DNA from: Saksenaea vasiformis B4078
Lineage: Eukaryota > Mucoromycota > Mucoromycetes > Mucorales > Saksenaeaceae
Reading direction: 5' to 3'
Assembly (NCBI GenBank): GCA_000697055.1
Contig: JNDT01000938.1
Coordinates: 1-25,389 of the forward strand
DNA length: 25,389 nt
Of the stretch, positions 1-12,718 are shown piece by piece. The position numbers and the translations under genes were made by a program. Each line of letters begins with the position of its first letter. The first letter of the stretch is position 1. The notes under the pieces are model-generated. The model saw only the letters and a program-made list of their open reading frames with translations. It searched no databases and was not told the DNA's origin.

Positions 1-744
1 GATGACATTTATTGACTAAGTCTTCAGACGTCTCATATCAGATCCTTTGTATATCAGTCAGGATAGGACGGGATTTCTGTCGATGTAATCTGAAAGAAAC
101 TGGGAGTGAACTTCAGTCAGCTTCCCATAACATCTAGTACGAGGCTTTCTCTGAACACCAGGTATACACTGTTCTTCATCCCAGTTGTATGTTTCGATAT
201 AATGGTTGAGCCGTTCGGACATCTATACCTGTGATAAGCTTTGCTTTCTTTGCTGTTCATCCTTCTTCAATCACCAGATCAAACATCTTTTTGATTTGCT
301 GCGGGTGTATTTTCTATAGGAAGCTCTCATTCTAGCTTTATGCTTACGCTACACACATAGTCTGTCTGGAAAGTGGATAAAGCCAGTTAAGATTTCATCT
401 CTGTTATCAGCAGCAAATATTGAGTCTTTTGTCAATGTATGCATTCGCATAAGGTTGATGTCTACATGACTACCTCCTTCCCGTCATCTTTCAGTTAAAA
501 CGAATGGATTTGAACGAGACAGTTCTGTCTACTCATTTTGTATATCATCCGCAGACATATCAACGTCGAATGAGGTGACATCATTTACATTCGATGGAGC
601 GCCATCAGCCTCCATGTGTTCGCGTAAAGCGTTCATATCGAAGAAGTAAAAGATGAGTTTGCTACCACCCTTTTCTTCATTAGCAGCCGGCGCAAAGTCA
701 CACGCAAAATCCTGTATGCTAGAAAAAAAAAAGATGAAGCACAA
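1..744 (-). pseudogene. Decayed DDE-type transposase relic (N-terminal HTH part)
   Basis: Read on the minus strand, this stretch gives broken pieces of one protein. From about 287 down to 206 a helix-turn-helix-like piece reads MFDLVIEEG, a stop (257-259), then TAKKAKLITGIDVRTAQ. One extra base near 205 shifts the frame, and it continues with HYIETYNWDEEQ, then KLTEVHSQFLSDYIDRNP, to about 73. Another shift follows before LTDIQR. The pattern of a small HTH, then KLTEEH-type and DYIDxNP segments, matches what I recall of the N-terminal region of Tc1/mariner- or IS630-like transposases common in Mucoromycota. An open piece at 532-720 (NEEKGGSK, then LREHMEADG) may be the leader of the same protein, entered by an intron whose acceptor lies in the T-rich stretch near 721. 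Several stops and frameshifts make it non-functional. The DDE catalytic part is not in the window. Family assignment is by pattern memory only. Confidence 0.55.
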
Positions 745-1398
745 CCGACGGATAGCTTTCCGTTCATGGTGATACTATGCTGGTCTGGAGTGTTCGATCT
801 GTGCGCTCAGGTTATTTTGTCAGTCACTGATCAATCTTGATAATCTTGAGCGCAGGTTATCGATAAATGGCTTTTAATAATAATCAACCCCCCCTAAAAG
901 AAATAACTCTTCAAATGCCTCTATATAGCGGATGGTGTATCTGCCTCTTTTGAGTCAATTCTTCACTTGTATAGACTAAAGTAACGTATCTAACACCTTT
1001 TTTCTGCGGTATATTTTTATTCTCCGGTAATACGAGTCATTGGATCTTGCAGATAAAGATCTTTTCTCTACGAAAAAGGAACACTTTGTCGTGCATAATC
1101 GTACTTTTACAATGAGCGTTAATGAGCGCTTTATATAAACAAGCAAGCTTATTTAGAGTCATGCACTGAGGGAATTTACGAATGTGGAACCTTGCACAGT
1201 TCGGAAGCGTTGGAAATGTCAACGCTCGAGCCAGTGACTGCTCGTTAATCATCTTTATGTGGGGTTTGCGATTTTTTTTTATTGTCGTCTGTCCTTTTCA
1301 CCCCATTGCCTACCATTCAACTTCATTCGACATAGAAGTGTCTTGACGCTCTCGGCGAAAGAACTATACCGTAGTCCCTTCTCTTTGTGACGACTTTA
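745..1398. other. Intergenic region, no gene seen
   Basis: No convincing coding exon is visible on either strand. There is an 8-bp inverted repeat (TGCGCTCA at 802-809, TGAGCGCA at 847-854), and CAGGTTAT occurs twice (808-815 and 853-860), possibly debris from the neighbouring transposon. The last 100 or so bases should hold the promoter and leader of the carrier gene; no specific site was identified. Confidence 0.4.
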
Positions 1399-2620
1399 AT
1401 GGAACCATCACAGCCGCCCACCTTGGCGGACCGTTTCAACCCGCAGAAGGCGAGAACACAGCCTGCAAAAACAAATGTTGGCGATAGGCAACTCCAGCTA
1501 CGCCGTCAACTCGAGGATTTAACCTTTGGCTCCGTAAGTTCTATTACTGTTTATCTTTCGACAAAAAAAAAATGAGGTTCTGAACGAGCAATGGAAAAAA
1601 AGTTTGCAGGGATGGTGGGTAAATTCGTTGAATATCCCTTCGACACCGTCAAAGTCAGACTACAAACGCAGCCAGCCGATCGTCCTTACTTTGCTGGCCC
1701 GATTGACTGTATCGCGGCGACACTGAAAAATGAAGGCTTGAAGGGCTTGTACAAGGTAAGCACGCCGTCCTTTTCGTTTTCTTCGTCCGATAGCTAAAAG
1801 CGAAATGGAAAAAGGGTATGGCTTCTCCTTTGATTGGTTCCATGGTCGAAAACGCCGCCTTGTTCGTGGGATATCGTCAAGTTCAACGAATAATACGTTC
1901 CTATTCAGCGACAGCCGAAGAAGCGGAGCTGATGGCGGCCATGCCGGAGGAACTTTTACCGCCACTCAGTATGACTCAGCTTATTGTGGCTGGAACTGCA
2001 TCCGGAGCATTGGCATCGTTCGTACTGACACCTGTTGAATTGATTAAATGCAAGCTACAAGTCCAACTTGCAGGCCCAACGATTAAGCCTACCTACACTG
2101 GTCCTCTCCATGTCATTTTGCATACCCTCCAACAGCACGGCCCAGCTGGATTTTATCGTGGCTATCTGGCAACGTTGATACGTGAAGCAGGTGGTGGCGC
2201 ATTCTGGTTTGGCATGTACGAGTATACGTGTTCCATGTTGATTCGTCGACGGGAGCAGCGATTTGGTCAGAAAGCGACCAAGAAAGATTTGACAGCCCCA
2301 GAGCTGATGCTAGGAGGAGCCCTTGGAGGAATGGCATACAATGCATCTTTTTTCCCAGTGGATGTGATCAAGTCACAGATGCAAACAGACGAAGAACTGC
2401 TCAAGACGGCACGAAAACGAACGTTCGTCCAGACGGCTCGAGAAATCTACGCTGGTGCTGGCATCCGCGGATTTTACAGAGGATGTGGTATTACTGTCAT
2501 CCGTAGCGCTCCTACAAGTGCCATTATCTTTATGACTTATGTAAGTTTTGGACTCTTAATTTGATGTTGTTTACTAAAATTGTTCCTCAGGAATTGCTTT
2601 CGAGACATTTCGGAGTATGA
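1399..2620 (+). CDS. ORT1: Mitochondrial ornithine / basic amino acid carrier (SLC25 family)
   Basis: Exons 1399-1533, 1603-1755, 1815-2540 and 2591-2620 give 347 residues. The protein has the three mitochondrial-carrier repeats, each with its PX(D/E)XX(K/R) signature: YPFDTVK (P57), TPVELIK (P169) and FPVDVIK (P277). The pieces GMVGKFVEYPFDTVKVRLQ, SPLIGSMVENAALFV and REAGGGAFWFGMYE resemble the yeast Ort1/Arg11 subgroup, which exchanges ornithine across the inner mitochondrial membrane for arginine synthesis. The substrate is inferred from this resemblance. The start is the first ATG at 1399; in-frame GTG at 1387 precedes it and is not a likely eukaryotic start. Exon 2 is taken to begin after AAG at 1602 rather than after the nearby CAG at 1609, because only the former keeps phase and gives GS-FAGMVGKF. 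An extra Glu/Ala-rich segment sits near residues 125-145. Other basic amino acid or carnitine-type carriers are possible alternatives. Confidence 0.85.
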
Positions 2621-3784
2621 TACTCCTGCTTTGTACATTACCTTCCTTTGTTACTGCCTTTCTCTCTCATCACTTGTGCACCCCCTTCTCTCTATGTTTT
2701 AATTAATTGCTTAGTATTAAAAAAGACGTTTATAAATTGTTTCCTCCTATCCGAAGCAAGGAAGATATTTCTTTCACGATATCTATTTACTGAGATCGGA
2801 TTAGCTTGATCACACCATTGTTTTCGTCCGACCAAACAGTGGCAAAGCTAATACGCCCTTGTGTTTCCTTTATGGAAGCAAATCTGCTTTGAACGATGAG
2901 GCAACACGAAAGTGGGAGCAGGAGGACCCCGTCGGCAGCCTTTCTATTCCATTACGCAGGGCATTCCTCAGCAAGGAAGCGTTCCGCATAGAAGTGCGCG
3001 CTTGGAGACACTTTCTTTGACAGAGCGATTGTTCGATGATGGTACGGGAACGCTCTGTAGTTACTTTCTATAAATGCTACTTTTGCTGTTACGAATGGAG
3101 ATGAAAACGCAAGCATTGAATTTTTACATTGGGTACCAATATTTATCCCCTTCATTCTCATCCATAAATCTTGCTTGTTGAGAAAGACGCGTTCTCAGTA
3201 TGCAACCGCCTCCACCCTATCAATGTTCCTTCATATATCTAACAGTTTTTTGCAGAACGTTTTGCGTTGCCTAAAATGTTCTGCAAAAAGTAGTAGATCG
3301 TCTTTTCACCATCCTTGTTAACTAATAAGCGTCATCCAACGGCTGATCAAAGCGACCTTCGACGGACGTGTGAAACTACAAGGCGCGGTTGTCAAGAAAA
3401 AATAGCGCGTCTGGTCGATACAGAGATATGCTGTCACCCGAACTTTGGTTTCGATTTCATTTTCCCTGTGTCAGCAAAGTTCTTTCCATGTAAGGCCCGG
3501 AAGTTAGAAGATCTATCGTATAGGCCGAAAATTCGAACACAGAAGAATACATGACCCCTCTCTTTCCCCCTGTAATTTTCTTTCACAAAAACTCGATTAA
3601 TTGTACATGTAAAATGAGTATCCCTGTAAAACAGAACGGTACCTTGTCACCGACCACAGGTGGCACTGACCACATGGATGAGTGTGCAGCGCGGGTCTCA
3701 AATCCAAGTCACCAAATTCGCATGATAGCTCAATAAATCCCCGCTACAGCTTCTTTTCTCACCTGTTTCCCGTTCCACTTCTCT
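2621..3784. other. Intergenic region, no gene seen apart from a hairpin
   Basis: Open frames here are short and show no recognisable motif. The stretch separates two genes on the plus strand. It holds the 3' end signals of the carrier gene, the hairpin at 3247-3289 (listed separately) and the presumed promoter of phosphofructokinase. The last 35 bases before that gene (about 3750-3784) are strongly pyrimidine-rich, as often seen just upstream of highly expressed fungal genes. Confidence 0.4.
3247..3289. repeat. 17-bp inverted repeat able to form a hairpin
   Basis: The left arm 3247-3263 (TTTTTGCAGAACGTTTT) and right arm 3273-3289 (AAAATGTTCTGCAAAAA) are complementary at 16 of 17 positions around a 9-base loop. 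The single mismatch becomes a G-U pair if the plus strand is transcribed. No coding sequence overlaps it. It could be a fold-back mobile-element remnant, a processing signal or chance; the sequence does not decide. Confidence 0.6.
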
Positions 3785-6779
<2,995 letters not shown>

Positions 6780-7000
6780 TTAATAAATCTCTAGCTTCTA
6801 ATGCAGAAAGGCAGAAAACTCTTTGATGATTCTCTTATGACCTATCCAATTCATCAAACAGGTTGTCGTTGTATGCTCAGGATTTTTCTCTTGCGTTCGA
6901 TTTTTAGAAATGTTGTTCATGCTGTGAAAAAGATGTCTGGTTCGTAATACGACATGAAAAATCATTAGCAGCTTTATACATAAACAAAAATACATTATCT

Positions 7001-8618
7001 TCATTCGCTGTCACTACTAGAGCCCGAAAGGCTTTCCTCTTCATCATCATCTTCATCTAGCGCAAGTGTCAACGTAACGTATGGTCAATCGTAGTAAATA
7101 CTTACGGAATAAAGCTCTTAGCGACATGGGGCCGCTTCCACCAGCTCCTCTACTCGGTGTCGGTGTGTTTGTCGAATGGTTATCTCCTGGTGATTGTTTA
7201 ATTCGTGAAGTAGGTGTGGTTTTTCCAGCATATTCTTCAGTTGGTGGTGATAATGATATTGGTGCTGCTTCTTTAGAAAGGCTGCGAGAAATATTTTCAG
7301 CCAAGGTATCAAAATCGTCGTCATCGTCATCATTATCGTCGTCGTCATCGTCGCTGCTACTGCCACTTGAACTGTCGCTGTCGTTATCTGACCCGCTGCT
7401 AGATGATGATCCTGAACTCTCAGACGATGATCCAGAGGAAGAATCGTCGCCGGAACCGGACGAGACTGAGGTTGCACGTTTTGGTTGTTGTTGCTGTTGT
7501 TGTGGTGGAGGTGCTGCTGCTGTTGAAGTAGGAAGGTGTAAGACTGGTAATGCGTGTGATTGAGACAAAGGTGCCGCTGGTGATGCGGTGGCAGGTGCAT
7601 GAGGAGAATTTGTGGTCGTTGCGTTACTGGGCTCAATATGTCTGATAGGAGCAGAAGCCATCTTGAATTTTCGTCGTTTGGCACCATTAGACGACGATGT
7701 TAGTGCAGGAGATGACGTTGTACTACTACTACTATTACTACTCATAGGTGGTAGAGCAAGTGGAGTTGTATGTGTTGGCGGTGGCACACTATTGCTGCCG
7801 CTATTCACTGGATAATGTGCAGTTGGTGTGACTTCCTCAAATATGTCCTCTGTGGATTTACGTTTTGTAGACTTGCCACCGTTACTGACCTCGCCTTCTT
7901 CGTCTTCGTCATCGTCATCATCTCCGCCTAATATTTCGTCCATATCCTTGGAGATGTCGAGATCAAAATCGTCGGTAGTGGATTCCTCGACAAGCGTTGC
8001 CGGAGTCTTTGATGCAATGGGAGTATGTCGTGGAGGAAGAACAATGCTGTCTCGAGAGACGCTAGACTTTTCTGATTTAGTCGCAGCATCACGGGAAGAC
8101 GTCTGATCGTTGAACCGTCGTTTCAAAGTCTTTTTCAAGGTAAGTTTCATTGCCTGCCGTTCCAATACAAATGTCTACATAATGGCTTTATCGTCAGTTA
8201 TGTCACATGCGTCAACCGTTCAGATAATGCAACCTTCGTCTCTTCGTCATATATTAATAAACAATCAAGCTCTTGGTTGTTTCCCTGTGTCGCTTCGTAG
8301 CTCGACGTGGTACCACCGGCCTTAATATAGTGTTATATTTCTTCGTTTTCCATAAGCTTTTCATACCTGCAATGGACTCCATTCTATATGACATGAATCG
8401 TTCTCTTCATACATAGCGGCACGTCTGGCTGGCAGATTCTCTTCTTCATTTAGCGAAGTAACTGAATAAAATGATGAGCTTTGCTTGCATGTAAGTTACG
8501 TGCAAGTGTTCTTACATCGGAGGGTATATAATTGTGAATTTCCATGGTTGTCAGTTTGCTGAAAAGACTTCCCCAAGGTAATGGTATATGATCCAGCGGG
8601 GGCAAATTCACGCTGCAT
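7001..8618 (-). CDS. EAF1: ELL-associated factor (EAF) family transcription elongation protein
   Basis: EAF proteins partner ELL to stimulate RNA polymerase II elongation in the nucleus. Exons 8618-8516, 8461-8367, 8320-8234, 8174-7106 and 7056-7001 give 469 residues. Residues 8 to about 112 fit the EAF domain: GSYTITLGKSF, then LYTLRF at the first junction, then ELDCLLIYDEETK joined to TFVLERQAMKLTLKKT. This parallels human EAF1 (LGESF, FHTIRY, CVLI, YVLEKL). Next come acidic and Ser/Pro-rich segments, a basic KRRKFK stretch (about 261-266), six glutamines (320-325) and a Ser/Asp tract (329-382). The C-terminus MSLRALFHEDDDEEESLSGS resembles the Ser/Asp-rich transactivating tail of animal EAF. 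Introns are 54, 46, 59 and 49 nt. The third has a weak donor (GTTGCA); an alternative donor, GTGACA nine codons on, would insert nine residues. Exon 2 is poorly conserved and is the least certain part. Confidence 0.8.
7314..7475 (-). repeat. Ser/Asp low-complexity coding tract in EAF
   Basis: About 54 codons in a row encode almost only Ser, Gly, Asp and Asn (residues 329-382), ending in a run of Asp from GAT/GAC repeats. A CAG/CAA run for six glutamines lies just upstream (7485-7502). Trinucleotide repetition creates long open frames on the opposite strand that are not genes. The tract is probably disordered and length-variable. Confidence 0.8.
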
Positions 8619-9994
8619 GATTATTGAAAGAGAATGATTGTAAGATGACAAAGAGTGGAAGTGGGAAGCGCGGTTTCCTTGCAAAGGCAGTCCCTTTTTG
8701 ATGTTTCCGCTTCCTATCTTCACCCTCTTTGGCATTGACCGTTCCACCGTTGGAAAAAAAGAATGTATCGGCCAGCTTGAGGGCACTGCCTAGCTCGTTT
8801 AATAACAGCTTTCGGATGTTATCCACATGTTTCTCGAAGGGTGGACTCCATTCCGCTACCGGTGTATCTGCCACCCCTCCTTCTTAATCCCTCCGAGTGT
8901 AGCGGCATTGCGTTACCGTCTCAACCCGTCACCCTTCCCTATCTTGACATGTCTGTGCAGATGATCAGTAAAAGTTTATCGCCATGAAACTATAATAATG
9001 AAAAGAGGAGAGCATTAGGACACTATTACTATAAGAATACACAAGGTTTATTTTGATTCCACGACCTTAGACAGATCATTCGCTTTCTTAAATGATATTT
9101 ACCTCGTGTTGTTTTACTGCTGACATATTCGTCATGGAATTCTTAAAAGGCAGCTACTCGCCACGGTTCAAAGATTCACCAAGTGGCACGTTTATCTTTG
9201 ACCCTGCACCCGTTAACAAGTCTTGGATAAGACTAGAATATGCAATTTCCTGCCTTATATTTGGATCTTTTAAAGCATGCAATGGCTAGTGCAGACTTAA
9301 AATCTAACGGTAATTCTTCGTAGCTTGACAGACCGAAATTATGGCAGTCGGTTCCGTTAACTATGCATAAGTTGGCTCTCCTTCTCCTGTAATTCAAGCG
9401 TTGTTGTTGCTTCTTTTTAACTGTGGACTGCTAACTTAATGTTCGTTCTGGATTAAAAGTAAATCGTTGAATAAGGCTATGAGTCATTTAATTACCTTAT
9501 ATGGCAGTGGGATGTTTTTCATTACGGGGTTAGACCGGTAGTTTCTGCTGCCCTAGTATGAGATATCTCGACATACAGACCCAGTGCAGGCATGGCCCCG
9601 CTAGCTGTCAAACCGACAATGGCAGACACGGTCATTCTCGGTGGCTTCCCAATGACTGAGATTTTCCTCCTACTTCAGCAACATCCTAGCACTTTTACTT
9701 TTCTTCTAGGCATTTGTCACTGATTTTTGCTTCGGATCTTGGGTTTGTTGGACTGCTAGTTCACTTTGACAGACGAGATAATTTCCCATGAGGATGCATT
9801 TCTCCTCGCTGTAACTTTTTAGGAAAAAAAATTGTTGTCCATATGTCAGAAAGTCAAATAACCATGGGTTTATGTCTCATCATGAATGACGCTGTATGTA
9901 TATATATATTGTGTTACTGATAGGTCGAATACAGGGTTTGAGTAGATAGAAAAGATGAAGAGAAGACTATACAAAAACGGGATAGTAGGATAGG
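8619..9994. other. Long intergenic region upstream of EAF
   Basis: No recognisable gene. The 5' leader and promoter of EAF should lie in the first few hundred bases. On the minus strand a stop-free stretch from about 8883 to 8608 reads FEKHVDNIRKLLLNELGSAL but has no ATG start and no recognised relative. The rest is AT-rich with short frames. A minus-strand piece at 9570-9670 (TVSAIVGLTASGAMPALGLY) loosely resembles transposase DDE cores, but not enough to call. Confidence 0.35.
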
Positions 9995-10213
9995 CTACCT
10001 GGTTGATATCAGGAATGTGCCGAGCATGGAATCTGATAGTTCGTGGAGCGGCGGACTGTCCGCAAGGACGAGTAGTTTGAAGATTTGCTGCAACGTGTTT
10101 TTATCAATCGTGGCCGAAGAAGTCGACGTCTTTAGTATTTCTTCCACCTGCAGCCGAGAAGATGGATCGAGTTTAAGCAACTCCAGCATTTGTTGGAGCT
10201 CTTCGGTAGTCAT
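9995..10213 (-). CDS. Small protein of unknown function
   Basis: A 72-residue frame from ATG 10213 to TAG 9995. The sequence is regular and helix-like (MTTEELQQMLELLKL, then LQQIFKLLVLADSPPLHELS), leucine-rich with no cysteine, no signal peptide and no membrane segment. It looks more protein-like than random frames in the neighbourhood, and lies in the same direction as the Kelch/BTB gene 402 bases upstream. I do not recognise the family. The end reads ACCAG|GTAGCC, so the stop could instead lie within an intron and the frame could be the first exon of a slightly longer protein; no downstream exon could be found with confidence. It may also be a chance ORF. Confidence 0.45.
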   Translation of the reverse strand: MTTEELQQMLELLKLDPSSRLQVEEILKTSTSSATIDKNTLQQIFKLLVLADSPPLHELSDSMLGTFLISTR

Positions 10214-10614
10214 TGTGAAATTAGCTTTTCCAGCAATTAGCCATAGATAGATAGCATGTTGACAGACTTACTGTATTTTATTCTTGTTTGCAATGGTGTG
10301 TTATGGGGCATTGTATATAGTGAAAACAATGATATAGACAAAACAGTATACAGTACTTGTCAAATAAATCGTGACCTTTTATATCCCATCTAGAGGAAAG
10401 AGAAGGTTCCTTTGCATGTGAAAAATGAAAAAGACAGGCCATCGCTCTTCCCGGAGTTTGGATTCAAACGGAGCCGGACAGCAATCCGATCGATCATGTG
10501 AACATCTTCGATTTCTCTTTGCGAAATTAATCACGCAATGCTTCATTTTTTTCAACATGATACTTGTAATAGATATATGTACGTATGGCGCTATGATGAT
10601 TTCCTGTACCCTTT
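10214..10614. other. Intergenic region, no gene seen
   Basis: AT-rich stretch between the small ORF and the 3' end of the Kelch/BTB gene. Frames on either strand are short and have no recognisable motif. Confidence 0.4.
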
Positions 10615-12543
10615 TCAAATCCGTTCATTTGACTGCTTTTTGGCCGTGAATGGTCGTAATAACCCTATATTATTGATAAGAGAGGATGCTCGTTGTCGTT
10701 GTGGAGAAGATGGCGGATCGCCTGCCGGTTGATCGATGTTTACTTGCTGTTCTTGTTGTTCTTGCTGTTGTGGTGTGCTTGGTGGTGACGGTAATTGCTC
10801 TTGTTGTCGTTGTTGTTGAATAATTCGTTTGGCTGCAATCATCATTTTTAAAGCGCGGATTTGTAAACTCGTTTGATGCGACAATGCAGCTGTCTCAAAA
10901 ATTAATGGCGCTGTTGACATGTTTAGCATCTGGTGCAAAGCATGTGTCACGAGTTCGCGGAGTCTTGGTAGGTCATACATATCTGCAAGCAGTAATAGTT
11001 GGGAGAGAATATGCGGTTGGTATTGTTGTGCGGTCAGGAGATTATCGGTGTAAATGAATTGCAGGAGTGCCACAACTACTGGATAGGGGTACGGAAATAG
11101 AATACCCTTTGTGTTCTGGACGGGCATTTCAGGATCAGCTGATTCTCCTCCTTCCATGACTTGGTTGTAGCCGATCAACTCCGCAAAGTATCGCCAACGT
11201 TGACACAGAACGGTCGAGTTCACTGGGATCCGACGATTTTCACGAGTTATGATTTCAAAATCCGAGACGGCTGGTTTATTTAAGAGTGTCAGACCCATTT
11301 CCTGCGCCAAAGTAGAGCATGTCGGCTTTGGTAAACGATAGACGCCGAAGGCCTCGAGATCGACCGTCGCCACGTGTGCAAAATTCATCTGTCGGTGATT
11401 GTAGTCTTCTTCCAGGTTACGGTCGCGGTGACCGAAAACTATAAATCGATTTGCGTTGGCATGAAGTACACCACGATTCCATGAGCCCGAGTTAAATGCA
11501 GGTCCAGTCTCTATTCGGGACCACGTCAGCGTATCAAGATCCAATGCCCAAATTGTGTATGCTTTCGTCTCGGAAGACAGAAATGTCCCGGCCAAAATGA
11601 GATGATGGCCTAGCGTATGTCCTGTCGGAAAACGTAAACCGGGCGGCAAGGTCGATCCAGTGATGTACGACGAGCAGTCTTCAATAGTCGACAATGTAGT
11701 TGGAATGAGATGCAGTTCCCGTTTTACATCTGTAAAATCGTAGTTGGAGTAAACGTAGACCGGACAGTGCTCAGGCGTGGTCTGAAGTGACTGACCATAC
11801 TGACGAACAAATGACGCATGATGGCGGCTGCCGCTGCCGCCGCCGCCGCTGCTGCTGCTGAGGTTGCTCTTGCGTGCATCGGGGCTATTTTTCTCTTCCA
11901 CCGTTTCCTCCTTCAGCACGATAGGCAGTCGCGTGCCAGGTGGTGTTGTGACAGCGACTGACCGATAAGCTCCTGCTTGCTTCGAAAAAGGCTTTGATTG
12001 GATCCACTCCAAGGTTTGAAGATCAAACACATTGATTTCGTTTACGTAGTCGTTGTTTAGATCCTGCCCACCAATGACGATCAACTTATCTTGGTCCGTC
12101 ACCGTTAGAGGGGCGTACCGGGGCAATGGCAAAAACAGCGACGGTTGTACATCCAGGCATTTCCACGTCATATGCGTTGTATTAAAAAGAGCAATGCTAT
12201 CAAGAACATGAAGCCCTCGGTTAGAATCTGCAGAGCAGGCAATCCCACCAAATACAACGATGAGGTCGTTGTAAACGCTGGTAGAGTGAAAATAGCGAGG
12301 TTTCGGAGGACTATCAGAGTCTGGAGGAGGAATATGTCGAGTCCATTCGAAAGTCTTGAGATCAAGAATGTACATGTGGTTGGTCACTTTATGTGATGAT
12401 GCTAGGTAACCACCAAATACGTAGACATGATCACCAATCACTGTGGTTGATGCGCCTACAAGTAGTGGAGGAATGTCTCCAGATGTCACTCGGACTTGAG
12501 TGATGATGCCAGAGATGGATTGCATTTGCATGGTGGTTGGCAT
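10615..12543 (-). CDS. Kelch-repeat and BTB domain protein (Ral2-like)
   Basis: A single-exon gene of 642 residues, from ATG 12543 to TGA 10615. Kelch-type blades are clear in the first half: VIGDHVYVFGGY (36-46), RYFHSTSVYNDLIVVFGG (83-100) and RYAPLTVTDQDKLIVIGGQ (142-160), with more divergent blades at about 300-400 (HTLGHHLILAGTF, NRFIVFGH). A Ser/Gly linker (229-239) interrupts the propeller. Residues 425-545 fit a BTB/POZ-type domain (SDFEII at 427-432, ILFPYPYPVVVALLQFIYTD at 481-500, LLLADMYDLPRLRELV at 517-532). The tail is Gln-rich (575-600). The order Kelch then BTB, and this BTB type, recall fission yeast Ral2, linked to Ras1 signalling; that parallel is from memory and the role here is inferred. 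It could equally be a substrate adaptor of a cullin-3 ligase. Its 5' end lies 175 bases from the 3' end of the carboxylase gene on the same strand. Confidence 0.8.
   Translation of the reverse strand: MPTTMQMQSISGIITQVRVTSGDIPPLLVGASTTVIGDHVYVFGGYLASSHKVTNHMYILDLKTFEWTRHIPPPDSDSPPKPRYFHSTSVYNDLIVVFGGIACSADSNRGLHVLDSIALFNTTHMTWKCLDVQPSLFLPLPRYAPLTVTDQDKLIVIGGQDLNNDYVNEINVFDLQTLEWIQSKPFSKQAGAYRSVAVTTPPGTRLPIVLKEETVEEKNSPDARKSNLSSSSGGGGSGSRHHASFVRQYGQSLQTTPEHCPVYVYSNYDFTDVKRELHLIPTTLSTIEDCSSYITGSTLPPGLRFPTGHTLGHHLILAGTFLSSETKAYTIWALDLDTLTWSRIETGPAFNSGSWNRGVLHANANRFIVFGHRDRNLEEDYNHRQMNFAHVATVDLEAFGVYRLPKPTCSTLAQEMGLTLLNKPAVSDFEIITRENRRIPVNSTVLCQRWRYFAELIGYNQVMEGGESADPEMPVQNTKGILFPYPYPVVVALLQFIYTDNLLTAQQYQPHILSQLLLLADMYDLPRLRELVTHALHQMLNMSTAPLIFETAALSHQTSLQIRALKMMIAAKRIIQQQRQQEQLPSPPSTPQQQEQQEQQVNIDQPAGDPPSSPQRQRASSLINNIGLLRPFTAKKQSNERI
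10744..10821 (-). repeat. Gln-rich coding repeat in the Kelch/BTB gene
   Basis: About 26 codons, mostly CAA and CAG, encode a Gln-rich segment broken by Pro/Ser. Similar tracts occur in EAF, so CAR-codon expansion may be a general habit of this genome. Confidence 0.75.
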
Positions 12544-12718
12544 GGGAAGATCATCAAAAGAAGAAAAGGAAAAAGAAGGCGAGGCCCCCTTCGCCCATTT
12601 CTTTGGAGCGGCGGAGTTTCACTGTGTTCATGAATGACGAGAGCGGCATGAAAATTGAACGGGGTACGTGCGCCGCGTAACAGTACTCGTTTACTCTTTA
12701 TATCTCTTTTATTCTTGT

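Noticed and set aside
802..860. Inverted and direct short repeats near the left transposase relic, possible terminal repeats
   Set aside because: Arms of only 8 bases and no matching copy at the other end of the relic within the window.
7081..8106. Long plus-strand open frames opposite EAF (Ser/Asp and Cys-rich)
   Set aside because: They are complements of the GAT/AGC and CAG repeats in the EAF coding exon and have no domain of their own.
9570..9670. Minus-strand piece TVSAIVGLTASGAMPALGLY resembling a pogo/DDE-type transposase core
   Set aside because: Only about 30 codons between stops, with no catalytic motif or matching flanks. The resemblance is too weak to annotate without a search.
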